NCBI GenBank assembly: GCA_963757155.1
Contig: CAVWQS010000014.1
Span: 1-64,000 of the forward strand
Source of the DNA: DASXQK01 sp963757155
GTDB taxonomy: Bacteria > Pseudomonadota > Alphaproteobacteria > Dongiales > Dongiaceae
DNA: 64,000 nt
Direction of reading: 5' to 3'
Under the pieces are notes generated by a model that had not been told where the DNA came from, ran no database searches, and worked only from the letters and a program-made list of their open reading frames with translations. The translations under genes and the position numbers were made by a program. Below, in pieces: positions 25,670 to 34,441 of the stretch (position 1 is the first letter of the stretch; the number at the start of each line of letters is the position of its first letter).

Positions 25670-26606
25670 TCAGCTTGCCGACAGCGGCGGCAATTCGGCG
25701 CGGCGGGGGAGATCGGCGCCGCGGCGGGAGCAGGTGATGGCGGCGGCGGTGCCGGCGAAGGCGAGGAGCTGGGCGAGATTCGCCGGTGTCAGCGCCGAGA
25801 GCGCGGTTGGGTTGAGGCGCCAGGTCTCGGCGAGGCCGGCGAGGAGGGCGGCTTGATAGCTGTCGCCGGCGCCGACGGTATCGACCAACTCCGTCGGCAC
25901 GGCCGCCATCTCCACCTCGACCGTCGCGGTCCAGCCCCAGGCCCCCTCGCTGCCGCGGGTCAGCACGACGAGGCGCGGTCCCCGGCCGAGCCAGCGCCGC
26001 GCCATCTCGGCGGGATCGGCCCCGGGGAAGAGCAAATTGAAATCCTCCAGGCTGATCTTCAGCAGATGCACCAAGGGCAAGAGGCTCTCGAGCTTTCGCC
26101 GCCAGACCTCGATATCCGGCTCGATGGTGATGCGAATATTGGGGTCATAGGCGATGAGGCGGCGGCCCAACTCACGGCGCAGGAGCGAGTCCAGCGAGCT
26201 GCCGATGGGCTCGAGCACGGCGGAGAAGGAGCCGAGGTGGATCGCACGGCAATCTGCCGGCAAAGCGGGAATATCGTCGGCGAGCACCACGCGATCCGCC
26301 CCGTCGCCGGTAAAGGCATAGGCGGCAGCGCCCTCGCTGTTGAGGCCGACGACGCTAAGGGTCGTCGGCTGGCGCCGGTGCTGGATGAAATTCGTGCCCA
26401 CGCCTTCGGCGGCCAGCAGGCGCATCAGCCGGCCGCCGAGAAAATCCACCGACAAGCCGCCCAGGAAGGCCGTGCTCTGACCAAGCCGCGCCAGGCCGAT
26501 GGCGACATTGAAGGGCGATCCCCCTGGCCGGCATCGAAGCGAAGCCGCTGCCGTCGTCGCCAGCGACGAAGAGATCGAACAGCGCCTCGCCCGCGACCAG
26601 GATCAT
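25670..26606 (-). pseudogene. PfkB-family sugar kinase (fructokinase-like), one frameshift
   Basis: A ribokinase-fold sugar kinase of about 311 residues once corrected. The N-terminus is MILVAGEALFDLFVAGDDG, and the second signature near the C-terminus is VDTVGAGDSYQAALLAGL, whose Asp is the catalytic base. The frame breaks near 26520 in a run of five G residues (minus strand). Removing one G gives ...PARGSPFNVAIGLARLGQS, the normal PfkB start of the sugar-binding region. The ATG overlaps the ROK gene stop by four bases, so both are co-transcribed. Position next to frcBCA makes fructose a likely substrate, giving fructose phosphate. Homopolymer location makes an assembly error plausible. Confidence 0.75.
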
Positions 26607-27887
26607 CTCGCCGCCACCCTTGCCGGCTCTTTGAACAGCACCTCGCGGTCCCGCGCGAAGGAGGCCAGCAACGGCAAAGCCGCCCCGCCGATGGCGCGGG
26701 CATCGCTACCGATGGTGCCACCGCAGATCTGCACGGGCGACAGCCCCTGGCCATCGAGGCCCACGACCTTCTCGGCCGTGCGGGCCAGGATCCGCTGGCG
26801 GACCTCGGCGGGGAAGGCGCCGTCGATGATCGCGGCCTCGAAGTCGATGACGGAGATGGCGGCTACGACGGCCTGGGCCGAGACTCGCCGCCGTCTCCTC
26901 GATCCATTCCTCGAGATGAATGCCGAAATCGTCCCAGGCATCGGGCGATTGCCAGATCCGCGCCGGATCCTTGCCGGCGGCGATCAGCTTCTTCTCCAGC
27001 ACATAGATCGAGGCGGAACGGATAAGCTGCTCGCTCCTGCCGGAATCTGAAACAGGCATGGAGCCGAGAGCGCCGGCATTGCCGGTCCGGCCCGCATAGA
27101 GATTGCCGTCAAGCACGATTCCCCCGCCGATGAAGGAGCCGATGAAGAAATAGACGAAGTCGCGAAACCGCGCGCCTTCCCCGAAAAAGAGCTCGGCGCC
27201 GCAGGCGGCGGTGGCGTCGTTGCAGATGCTGACGGGCCAGGGGCAGATCCGGGCGATCTCTGCCTGGATATCGATGGAGCGCCAGCCTTGCATGGCGCCG
27301 GCCGGTGCCCCCACTTCGCTCTCCCAATTCCAGAGCTCGAAGGGCAGCGCGATGCCGAGCCCGGCGATCCGCTGCTGCTGCTCGGGCGGCAGCGTCCGGG
27401 TCAGGCGCTCCAGATTGTCCGCGACGAAGGCGGTGAGCGGGGTGGGGAGAGGATAAGGATAGGTCTCATGCAGCCTGTGGCGGACATGGCCCAGAAAATC
27501 GATCAGCACCAGATCGCAGCTTCGCCGGCCGATCTTGAGGCCGAGGGACAGCGCACCTTCGGGATGCAAGCTGAAGGGGATGGCAGGCTGGCCCACCCGG
27601 CCCCGCTGGGGATCGCGGCGTAGGAGCAGCCCGTCCTGCTCCAGCCGGCCGACGATGCCCGAGGCGGTCTGAACCGAGAGCCCGGTCAGCCGCGCGATCT
27701 CGACCTTGGACAAACTCCGGTGGCGGCGGATCAGCGAGAGGATCAGGCGCTCGTTATAGAGGCGGACGCCGTTCTGATTGCTCCCCCGGGCATGATCGAA
27801 GGCGCGCGGCGCGGGGCTGGCACCCTCGGCCATCCGGATATCGAACTGTCGGCCCCTGCCGGGAATTGGGGGGCGCTCCTCTGTCAT
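26603..27887 (-). pseudogene. ROK-family transcriptional repressor, one frameshift near the C-terminus
   Basis: A XylR/NagC-type regulator. The N-terminal winged helix (LYNERLILSLIRRHRSLSKV, EIARLTGLSVQTASGIVGRL) precedes a sugar-kinase-like ROK domain with GLGIALPFELWNW and FFIGSFIGGGIVLDG. The frame breaks near 26886: an extra base turns ...ETAASLAQAVVAAISVIDFE into another frame. The corrected protein is about 427 residues. The ATG at 27887 is preferred, because a GTG at 27980 lies inside the operator palindrome. It is divergent from frcBCA and shares the promoter region with it, so it probably represses the fructose genes and its own operon. Confidence 0.78.
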
Positions 27888-27960
27888 CCGCCGCTTCTTT
27901 CGGTTTGCGACTACCGGCGGTAACGCCAAGTCCGCCGAGAATGGCCGCCGTCCCCATGGC

Positions 27961-27999
27961 CTGTCAATAAATCTATCCACTGGATGAATTTATTGACAG
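27961..27999. promoter_or_regulatory. Operator for the ROK repressor, overlapping two divergent promoters
   Basis: CTGTCAATAAAT and ATTTATTGACAG form perfect 12-bp inverted arms separated by 15 bases. The centre is also partly symmetric (ATCCA/TGGAT). The AT-rich arms resemble NagC/XylR-type ROK operators. Each arm contains a TTGACA/TGTCAA -35 box, one for each direction, so a repressor bound here could block both transcripts. Binding is inferred from position and symmetry. Confidence 0.75.
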
Positions 28000-28021
28000 C
28001 TCAGCAGGGAATCTTTTCTAT
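27993..28021 (+). promoter_or_regulatory. Sigma-70 type promoter of frcBCA
   Basis: TTGACA at 27993-27998 is followed by exactly 17 bases and TTCTAT at 28016-28021. The -35 box is inside the right operator arm. The transcript would start near 28028, giving a leader of roughly 75 bases before frcB. Confidence 0.65.
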
Positions 28022-28104
28022 GGTGAAGAGCGGGCAGCATTCGGCCTGCATGGAGCGGCGGAGAAACTGCCGATCCCAATGGATCTGAAACCCGGGAGGA
28101 AGCG

Positions 28105-29136
28105 ATGTCGAAGCAGTTCGGGCGGCTTGTCTTCGCCGGCGCCATCATGAGCGCCGCGATCGTTTTGGGCGGCGCCGCGATGGCGCAGCAGGCCACTGTC
28201 GGCCTCATCACCAAGACCGATACCAACCCCTTCTTCGTCAAGATGCGCCAAGGCGCCGAGGCCGAGGCCGAGAAGGCCGGCGTCAAGCTCATGACCTTCG
28301 CCGGCAAATATGACGGCGACAACCAGGCCCAGGTCGAGGCGATCGAGAGCCTGATCGCGGCCGGCGCCAAGGGCATATTGATCACCCCCAGCGACACGGC
28401 GGCCATCGTGCCGACGGTCGAGAAGGCGCGCCAGGCCGGCATATTGGTGATCGCCCTCGATACGCCGCTGAATCCCATCACCGCCGCCGACGCCACCTTC
28501 GCCACCGATAATTTCAAGGCCGGCGAGCTCATCGGCCAATGGGCCAAGGCGACCCTGGGCGACAAGGCGGCCTCGGCCAAGATCGCGCTGCTCGATCTCA
28601 GCCCCAACCAGGTCACCGTCGACGTGCTGCGCGACCAGGGCTTCCTGCAGGGCTTCGGCATCGACATCAAGGATGCCAAGCATATCGGCGACGAGGTCGA
28701 CGCCCGGATCGTGGGGCATGACGTCACCGGCGGCGCCGAGGAGGGCGGACGCACGGCGATGGAGAACCTGCTGCAGAAGGATCCCGATATCAACGTCGTC
28801 TACACCATCAACGAGCCGGCGGCGGCCGGGGCCTATGAGGCGCTGAAGGCGGTGGGCAAGGAGAAGGATGTCCTGCTCGTCTCCGTCGACGGCGGCTGCC
28901 CCGGCGTGAAGAACGTCAAGGCGGGCATCATCGGGGCGACCTCGATGCAATTCCCGCTGCTCATGGCCTCCAAGGGCATCGATGCGGTGGCGGAATATGC
29001 CAAATCCGGCAAGAAGCCCGAGCTGACTCCGGGTCTGGATTTCTACAACACCGGCGTGGAGCTCATCACCGACAAGCCGGTCTCGGGCCTGCCGTCCCTG
29101 GATTCGACCCAGGGCCTGGCCAAGTGCTGGGGTTGA
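28105..29136 (+). CDS. frcB: Fructose ABC transporter, periplasmic binding protein
   Basis: A 343-residue Peripla_BP_4 protein. The signal peptide (LVFAGAIMSAAIVLGGAAMA) is cleaved before QQATVGLITK. The segments TKTDTNPFFVKMRQGAEA and IESLIAAGAKGILITPSDT closely resemble FrcB of Sinorhizobium, which binds fructose and also ribose and mannose. The full operon frcB-frcC-frcA with a ROK regulator and PfkB kinase beside it supports this. The ribosome binding site is GGGAGGAAG. A stem-loop after the gene may raise binding-protein mRNA levels relative to the membrane genes. Confidence 0.88.
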   Translation: MSKQFGRLVFAGAIMSAAIVLGGAAMAQQATVGLITKTDTNPFFVKMRQGAEAEAEKAGVKLMTFAGKYDGDNQAQVEAIESLIAAGAKGILITPSDTAAIVPTVEKARQAGILVIALDTPLNPITAADATFATDNFKAGELIGQWAKATLGDKAASAKIALLDLSPNQVTVDVLRDQGFLQGFGIDIKDAKHIGDEVDARIVGHDVTGGAEEGGRTAMENLLQKDPDINVVYTINEPAAAGAYEALKAVGKEKDVLLVSVDGGCPGVKNVKAGIIGATSMQFPLLMASKGIDAVAEYAKSGKKPELTPGLDFYNTGVELITDKPVSGLPSLDSTQGLAKCWG

Positions 29137-29171
29137 ACCGGCAGATCAAAAGCGCGAGGCTGAGCTGAGGC

Positions 29172-29198
29172 GGAAGGGCGGCGGCTTGCCGCCCTTCC
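29172..29198 (+). terminator. Intercistronic hairpin between frcB and frcC
   Basis: An 11-bp perfect stem (GGAAGGGCGGC and GCCGCCCTTCC) with a five-base loop lies in the 87-base gap. No T-run follows. Such hairpins commonly protect the upstream binding-protein message; partial termination is the alternative. Confidence 0.55.
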
Positions 29199-29223
29199 CC
29201 GCCGCAGCATCGGGGGATAAGGG

Positions 29224-30282
29224 ATGACAACCTCCATGCCCGATCGGGCCGGCGCCGCCGGCGGGCCGAGCGTTCCCGTCGAGGAGGAGGAGCGGGAGGG
29301 CGCGCTCCGCCGGCTGCAGCATTTCCTCCACAGCCATCCCACGACGATCCCCGCCTTCGTCCTGCTCCTGGGCGTGGTCTTCTTCAGCATCGCCGTCGGC
29401 CACCGTTTCCTGCATCCCTTCAATTTGTCGCTGATCATCCAGCAGGTCACGATCATCGGCATATTGGGGGTGGCCCAGACCATCATCATCCTCACCGCCG
29501 GCATCGATCTCTCGGTCGGCGCCATCATGGTGCTCTGCTCGGTGGTGATGGGACGGCTCGCGGTGGATATCGGTCTGCCGGACTATCTGGCGATCCTGGT
29601 CGGGATCGGCGTGGGCGCGCTCTGCGGGCTGATCAACGGTTCGCTGATCTCGCTCATCCGCATGCCGCCCTTCATCGTGACCCTGGGCACCTGGAACATC
29701 TTCTTCTCCCTCAATCTCTGGTACTCCCAGAGCGAGACCATAAGGGCCCAGGACATCGAACAGACCGCGCCGCTGCTGCAGTGGTTCGGCACCACCATCG
29801 ATTTCCTCGGCGCGCGGCTGACCTACGGCTCGGTCTTCATGCTGCTGCTGGTGGCGCTGTTCTGGTACCTGCTGAATTGGACGGCCTGGGGCCGCCACCT
29901 CCACGCCACCGGCGACGATCCGGATTCGGCAAGGCTCTCGGGCATCCGCACCAGCCGGACGCTGATCTCCGTCTACGTCGTCGCCGGCGCCGTCTGCGCG
30001 CTGGCCGGCTGGGCCCTCATCGGGCGGATCGGCTCGGTCAGCCCCCAGGCGGGGGTGACCTCGAACCTCGACAGCATCACCGCGGTGGTGATCGGCGGCA
30101 CCAGCCTCTTCGGCGGCCGCGGCTCCATCATCGGCACCTTGATCGGCGCCCTCATCGTCGGCGTCTTCCGCAACGGGCTGGCGCTCTCCGGCGTCAATGT
30201 CCTGTGGCAGGAGTTCGCCGTCGGCCTGCTGATCATCGTCGCCGTTGCTATCGACCAGTGGCTGAGGAAGCTCAGCTCATGA
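29224..30282 (+). CDS. frcC: Fructose ABC transporter permease
   Basis: A 352-residue inner-membrane permease of the RbsC/FrcC family, with about ten hydrophobic segments. These include TIPAFVLLLGVVFFSIAVG, TIIILTAGIDLSVGAIMVL and SVFMLLLVALFWYLLNW. The family motif GGTSLFGGRGSIIGTLIGAL is near the C-terminus. The N-terminal 35 residues are charged and lie in the cytoplasm. The stop overlaps the frcA start by four bases (ATGA). Confidence 0.88.
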   Translation: MTTSMPDRAGAAGGPSVPVEEEEREGALRRLQHFLHSHPTTIPAFVLLLGVVFFSIAVGHRFLHPFNLSLIIQQVTIIGILGVAQTIIILTAGIDLSVGAIMVLCSVVMGRLAVDIGLPDYLAILVGIGVGALCGLINGSLISLIRMPPFIVTLGTWNIFFSLNLWYSQSETIRAQDIEQTAPLLQWFGTTIDFLGARLTYGSVFMLLLVALFWYLLNWTAWGRHLHATGDDPDSARLSGIRTSRTLISVYVVAGAVCALAGWALIGRIGSVSPQAGVTSNLDSITAVVIGGTSLFGGRGSIIGTLIGALIVGVFRNGLALSGVNVLWQEFAVGLLIIVAVAIDQWLRKLSS

Positions 30283-31055
30283 GGAACGGCGCCGAGACGC
30301 CTCTGCTGTCGGCCCATGGGCTGGTCAAGCGCTATGGAAGGGTGACGGCCCTGGATCATGCGGATTTCGACCTCTATCCCGGGGAGATCCTTGCCGTCAT
30401 CGGCGACAACGGGGCCGGCAAATCGACCCTGATCAAGGCGCTCACCGGCGCCGTTATCCCCGATCATGGCGAGATCCGGCTGGACGGCCAGCCGGTCAGC
30501 TTCCGCTCGCCGCTGGATGCCAGGCGCGCCGGCATCGAGACCGTCTATCAGAACCTGGCCCTCTCGCCGGCTCTCAGCATCGCCGACAATCTCTTTCTCG
30601 GCCGCGAAATGCGCGCCGAAGGAGTCCTCGGGCGCATCTTCTTCAAGCTCGACCGGGCGCGCATGCAGCGAGAGGCGCGCGACAAGCTGAACTCCCTCGG
30701 CCTGACCACGATCCAGAACATCAATCAGGCCGTGGAGACCCTCTCCGGCGGGCAGCGCCAGGGCATCGCGGTGGCCCGAGCCGCGGCCTTCGGCAGCCGG
30801 GTCATCATCATGGACGAACCGACCGCGGCCCTCGGCGTCAAGGAAGCGCGCCGGGTGCTGGAACTGATCCAGGACGTCAAGCGCAAGGGCCTGCCCATCG
30901 TCCTCATCAGCCACAACATGCCCCATGTCTTCGAGCTGGCCGACCGCATCCATATCCACCGCCTGGGCCGGCGCATCTGCGTCGTCGATCCCAAGACCTG
31001 CTCCATGCCCGAAGCCGTCGCCATCATGACCGGGGCGCAGGCGCCGCGGGATTAG
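30279..31055 (+). CDS. frcA: Fructose ABC transporter ATPase
   Basis: A 258-residue single-domain ATPase. The Walker A is GDNGAGKSTLIK, the signature LSGGQRQGIAVARA and the Walker B VIIMDEPTAAL, with the switch His in LISHNMPHVFELADR. FrcA proteins are likewise single-domain, unlike the two-domain RbsA. The start ATG at 30279 overlaps the frcC stop. A longer open frame upstream in this register is only overlap with frcC. The gene is followed by a palindromic repeat carrying the IS30 insertion. Confidence 0.88.
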   Translation: MRNGAETPLLSAHGLVKRYGRVTALDHADFDLYPGEILAVIGDNGAGKSTLIKALTGAVIPDHGEIRLDGQPVSFRSPLDARRAGIETVYQNLALSPALSIADNLFLGREMRAEGVLGRIFFKLDRARMQREARDKLNSLGLTTIQNINQAVETLSGGQRQGIAVARAAAFGSRVIIMDEPTAALGVKEARRVLELIQDVKRKGLPIVLISHNMPHVFELADRIHIHRLGRRICVVDPKTCSMPEAVAIMTGAQAPRD

Positions 31056-31135
31056 GGTCCGCTCTATTCTTTCCATCATCCCGGCGAAAGCCGAGATCCA
31101 GGGACCGCAGGTCTCGCTTGCAGCCCTGGATCCCC

Positions 31136-32168
31136 TGAGTTCACAAACGAAGTGCAACACCTGTCTAAGGTGTTGCAATGGGAAAGCAATATGAGCACCT
31201 GTCATTGGATGAACGGTGCCGGATTGCCCGTCTTCATGAAGACGGGCAATCCATCCGCCAAATCGCGGCAGCTCTGGATCGCCCGCCATCGACGATTTCT
31301 CGCGAGCTGAGGCGCAACCGGGGCAAGCAGGTCGGCTACAGGCCGAGCCATGCTCATGAGCAGGCGAAAGCCCGGCGCTGGACCGGATCGCGCCTGGAGC
31401 GCGACGGCGAGCTGCGCCGCCTCGTGCTCGATCGCCTCCGGCACGGCTGGTCGCCCGAACAGATCGCCGGCCGGCTGGCCTGCGACAAGGCTGCAACCGG
31501 CATCAGCCATGAAAGCATCTATCGCTTCATCTATGCCCAGATCCGCCGCACCAACGACGGCTCCTGGCGGCACTATCTTCCCAGGGCCAAAGCCAAGCGC
31601 GGCTGGCGCGGCCGCAAAGGCGGGTCGTCCGCGAGCTCCATCAAGGGCCGTGTCTCCATCGCCCAGCGCCCCGAGGCCGCCAACGGCCGGGCCTTCCCAG
31701 GACATTGGGAAGCCGACCTCATGCTCTTCAAAACCTATGGCCAGGCCATCCTGGTCGCCCACGAGCGCGTCTCCCGTATCCTCATCCTCGCCAGACAGCC
31801 AAACAAAGCTGCCGAACCCACCGCGCGACAACTCATCGCCTGGCTCGAACCCCTGCCTCCCGAACTGCGCCAAACCATCACTTTCGACAACGGCACCGAG
31901 TTCGCCGAGCACTACCGCCTCAAAGCCGACCTCGGTATCCAAACCTTCTTCTGCGATACCCACAGCCCCTGGCAAAAGGGCGGGATCGAGAACGCAATCG
32001 GACGCATGCGCCGGCCCCTGCCACGCAAAACCGATCTCGCCGCCGTCCGTCCCAAAATCCTCAACGCCGTCGTCGCCGCCTACAACAATACCCCACGAAA
32101 ATGCCTGGACTTCCAAACCCCAGCCGAGGCATTCCTGGCTCAACTGTTGCACTTCAAATGTGAATCCA
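31136..32168 (+). mobile_element. IS30-family insertion sequence, apparently intact
   Basis: About 1,033 bp long. The imperfect terminal inverted repeats are 31136-31159 (TGAGTTCACAAACGAAGTGC then AACA) and 32145-32168, which as reverse complement reads TGGATTCACATTTGAAGTGC then AACA. They agree in 19 of 24 positions, including the inner GAAGTGCAACA. It holds one full-length transposase gene. It is inserted in a dispersed palindromic repeat between frcA and the oxygenase gene, so it damages no gene. Confidence 0.85.
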
Positions 32169-32191
32169 CCTTCCCGCTTTCGCGGGAATGA
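31178..32191 (+). CDS. IS30-family transposase
   Basis: A 337-residue transposase. The N-terminal HTH domain is HLSLDERCRIARLHEDGQSI followed by RQIAAALDRPPSTISRELRR. The catalytic DDE residues are in GHWEADLM, TITFDNGTEFAEH and SPWQKGGIENAIGRMRR (the Asp, Asp and Glu of each). No frame disruption is seen. The coding frame runs through the right inverted repeat and stops at 32189-32191, in the flanking repeat, so its last seven or so residues (TFPLSRE) come from the target DNA. Confidence 0.93.
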   Translation: MGKQYEHLSLDERCRIARLHEDGQSIRQIAAALDRPPSTISRELRRNRGKQVGYRPSHAHEQAKARRWTGSRLERDGELRRLVLDRLRHGWSPEQIAGRLACDKAATGISHESIYRFIYAQIRRTNDGSWRHYLPRAKAKRGWRGRKGGSSASSIKGRVSIAQRPEAANGRAFPGHWEADLMLFKTYGQAILVAHERVSRILILARQPNKAAEPTARQLIAWLEPLPPELRQTITFDNGTEFAEHYRLKADLGIQTFFCDTHSPWQKGGIENAIGRMRRPLPRKTDLAAVRPKILNAVVAAYNNTPRKCLDFQTPAEAFLAQLLHFKCESTFPLSRE

Positions 32192-32275
32192 CGGTGGAGA
32201 AGAAGGCGCAAGGCTCGGATAGCGATAGCAGCACCGTCGCCCCAGGTTCATGGGGTCGAGGATGAGGAGATCGCG

Positions 32276-32980
32276 ATGGCGGAGAAAAACCTGGCGAAAC
32301 TGGACTGGTCCGCGCTCGCGGAGCGCATCGACCAATCGGGCTTCGCGACCACGCCGCCGCTGCTGACGCCTTCGGAATGCCGGGCCCTGATCGCGCTCTA
32401 TGACGAGGCGGATCGCTTTCGCCGCCGCATCGTGATGCAGCATCACGGCTATGGCCAAGGCGAATACCAGTATTTCGCTTATCCGCTGCCCGCGGCGGTG
32501 GCGAAACTGCGCGAGGCCTTCTATGCCCGGCTGGCACCGATCGCCAATCGCTGGGGTGAGGCGCTGGAGGAGGAGCGACGCTTCCCGCCCGCCCTCGCGG
32601 ATTTCCTCGCCGAATGCCACGGCGCGGGCCAGTCGCGCCCGACGCCGCTGATGCTGAAATACGGGCCCGGCGACTACAACCGGCTGCATCAGGATCTCTA
32701 CGGCGCCCATGTCTTTCCGCTGCAGCTCACGATCCTGCTGAGCGAGCCCGAGGCGGATTTCAGCGGCGGCGAATTCGTGCTGACGGAGCAGCGGCCGCGC
32801 CAGCAATCCCGGGCCGAGGTGGTGCCGCTCCGCCAGGGCGAGGCGGTCATCTTCGCCGTTCACCACCGCCCGGCCCGAGGCACCCGCGGGGTCTACCGCG
32901 CCAATCTACGCCACGGCGTCAGTACCTTGCGCCGAGGCGAGCGGTTCACCTTGGGGATCATCTTTCACGACGCGGCGTGA
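32276..32980 (+). CDS. 2-oxoglutarate/Fe(II)-dependent oxygenase
   Basis: A 234-residue oxygenase of the prolyl 4-hydroxylase-like 2OG-FeII superfamily, which couples decarboxylation of 2-oxoglutarate to hydroxylation of a substrate. The iron-binding triad is His138 and Asp140 (YNRLHQDLYG) and His213 (LRHGVSTL); Arg223 (RGERFTLGIIFHD) would bind the 2OG carboxylate. No signal peptide is seen. A GAGGAG ribosome binding site lies six bases before the ATG. It stands alone downstream of the IS30 element, and its substrate is unknown. Confidence 0.82.
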   Translation: MAEKNLAKLDWSALAERIDQSGFATTPPLLTPSECRALIALYDEADRFRRRIVMQHHGYGQGEYQYFAYPLPAAVAKLREAFYARLAPIANRWGEALEEERRFPPALADFLAECHGAGQSRPTPLMLKYGPGDYNRLHQDLYGAHVFPLQLTILLSEPEADFSGGEFVLTEQRPRQQSRAEVVPLRQGEAVIFAVHHRPARGTRGVYRANLRHGVSTLRRGERFTLGIIFHDAA

Positions 32981-33020
32981 CTCTGATCCGTCACGGGAAT
33001 GACGACAGGAGGAGAGCCGC

Positions 33021-33764
33021 TCAGAACGCGTATCGGAAGGTATCGATGTCCTTCTCGAATCGCCTGGCGATGAGCTGGCGGGTGCGGTCGGTGAACATGT
33101 CGCGGTATCTGTCCGCGCGGGACAGGGGATTCTTGTTCGCGACCAGAAATTGCAAATTGATCCGGCCGTTCGTCATCTCCCTGATCTCGTTCCGGCTGCT
33201 CTCGAATTCCTCGATCTTGTAGACGTAATCGACCCCGATTCTTCCATCCTCATCCGTCAGCCAATCGAGCTGATTGGAATGGAGCGTGGGATGGCTGCAG
33301 GTGTCGCTGGCATAGGCGTGATTCTCGCAGAACTCCTCGAAGGAGATGCGGTTGTGGCTGATGACGCCTTCCTGGCGGAAATAGAGGGAGACCGTTCGCG
33401 CCCAGGGATTTCGCACCGCCGAGAATTTGAAGAAGCTGCGAAAGGTCTCGTCGCTCGCCGAGCGGATCTGCGTATCGGACGGCATGCCGCCGGTCGGAAA
33501 CTGCGCATTGGTCCCGAGCGTCTTCCTGAGGCTCCAGAAATACAGCAGGCTGCGCAGCTGGGTGATATTGAGGTGCGGATTGGGAACCAGGAAGGGGCCG
33601 TGGGAGCGGAGCTGATTCCTGACCGAGGTCGTCCCGGTCTTCGGGACGGCAATGAAAATTACCTGTTTGTCGAAATTGATCGCTTCGTTTGGGCTGGAGA
33701 ATTCACTCGCCGCCCGAGCAGAACCCCCGATCCATGGCCGAACTAAACTTTTTAATTGAACCAT
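33021..33764 (-). CDS. Sulfotransferase family protein
   Basis: A 247-residue cytosolic or Golgi-type sulfotransferase homologue. The PAPS 5'-phosphosulfate loop is VIFIAVPKTGTTSVRNQLRS, and the 3'-phosphate-binding segment is FFKFSAVRNPWARTVSLYFR. These enzymes move sulfate from PAPS to sugars, lipids or proteins. The ATG at 33764 is preferred over one six codons upstream because homology begins there. The base composition is lower in GC than that of the neighbours, as is common for surface-modification genes acquired by transfer. The acceptor is not identified. Confidence 0.82.
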   Translation of the reverse strand: MVQLKSLVRPWIGGSARAASEFSSPNEAINFDKQVIFIAVPKTGTTSVRNQLRSHGPFLVPNPHLNITQLRSLLYFWSLRKTLGTNAQFPTGGMPSDTQIRSASDETFRSFFKFSAVRNPWARTVSLYFRQEGVISHNRISFEEFCENHAYASDTCSHPTLHSNQLDWLTDEDGRIGVDYVYKIEEFESSRNEIREMTNGRINLQFLVANKNPLSRADRYRDMFTDRTRQLIARRFEKDIDTFRYAF

Positions 33765-33877
33765 GCAGCAATATGGCGGCAAACCCGGCTTCCGGTCAAT
33801 GCAACTGTGGGGGGAAAGCCGCTGAAAATGGCCGCTCGTGCCGGCCTTCCAGCCGACACGAGCTCGGCCAGGGTGAA

Positions 33878-34339
33878 CTATTGCGGCAGGACGACCTGTC
33901 CGCGGATCTCTCCATCCTTATGCGCCGCGGTATGGATATTGATGTAGAGATTGCCCGAGGTCAGATCCGCCGCCTCGGCGTCGCTCAGGGTCGCCTGGCC
34001 CTTGAGGGGGCTCGGAACCGGGTCCATCTTGCCCTTCTCGCTCATCCAGATCAGCACCCCGGCGTTCGCGCCCGCCGCGGCAGGACCGTGGAAATGGGCC
34101 ATCGTGGCCGGGCCGCTGAGGCCGTCGAACACGACGTTCCAGGTGAGGACATGGGTCGCGGAATCATAGCTCAGGTCGGCTGTGCCGCTGCCATTGGTCT
34201 GCACCGGCGGCACCTGCTGCGCCCCGTCCAATTTGACCTGGAACGAGACCGGTGCGGCGACGGCCATCAGCGGTGCGCCGAGCCATAGCACGCAGGCAAG
34301 GATGGCCCAAAGCCAACGAGTTGTTAACGGATGCATCAT
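33878..34339 (-). CDS. Secreted CHRD-domain protein
   Basis: A 153-residue exported protein. The signal peptide (TTRWLWAILACVLWLGAPL then MAVAA) is followed by a single CHRD domain: FQVKLDGAQQVPPVQTNGSG, then ATHVLTWNVVFDGLSGP, AHFHGPAAAGANAGVLIW and the terminal GNLYINIHTAAHKDGEIRGQ. CHRD domains were first seen in chordin; the bacterial proteins have no settled role. Start ATG 34339 has GGAGGG five bases upstream. Confidence 0.88.
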   Translation of the reverse strand: MMHPLTTRWLWAILACVLWLGAPLMAVAAPVSFQVKLDGAQQVPPVQTNGSGTADLSYDSATHVLTWNVVFDGLSGPATMAHFHGPAAAGANAGVLIWMSEKGKMDPVPSPLKGQATLSDAEAADLTSGNLYINIHTAAHKDGEIRGQVVLPQ

Positions 34340-34441
34340 TTTTCCCTCCGGTGAGATGAGCGACAAACGGCTAGATCGCCCTTCTTATATGGAACCCGCC
34401 ATGCGCCCGGGCGACGCTTCGGTCGAAAAAATCCCTTCGCC

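Larger units (their letters stand above)
31074..32192. repeat. Palindromic dispersed repeat interrupted by the IS30 element
   Basis: The left part (31074-31135) carries ATCATCCCGGCGAAAGCCGA and ends CCCTGGATCCCC. The right part (32169-32192) carries TTCCCGCTTTCGCGGGAATG and ACGG. Together they rebuild the repeat seen whole at 25558-25643. The IS30-family element sits exactly between them. The exact target duplication is unclear because the two halves differ by a base or two from one another's expected junction. Confidence 0.7.
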
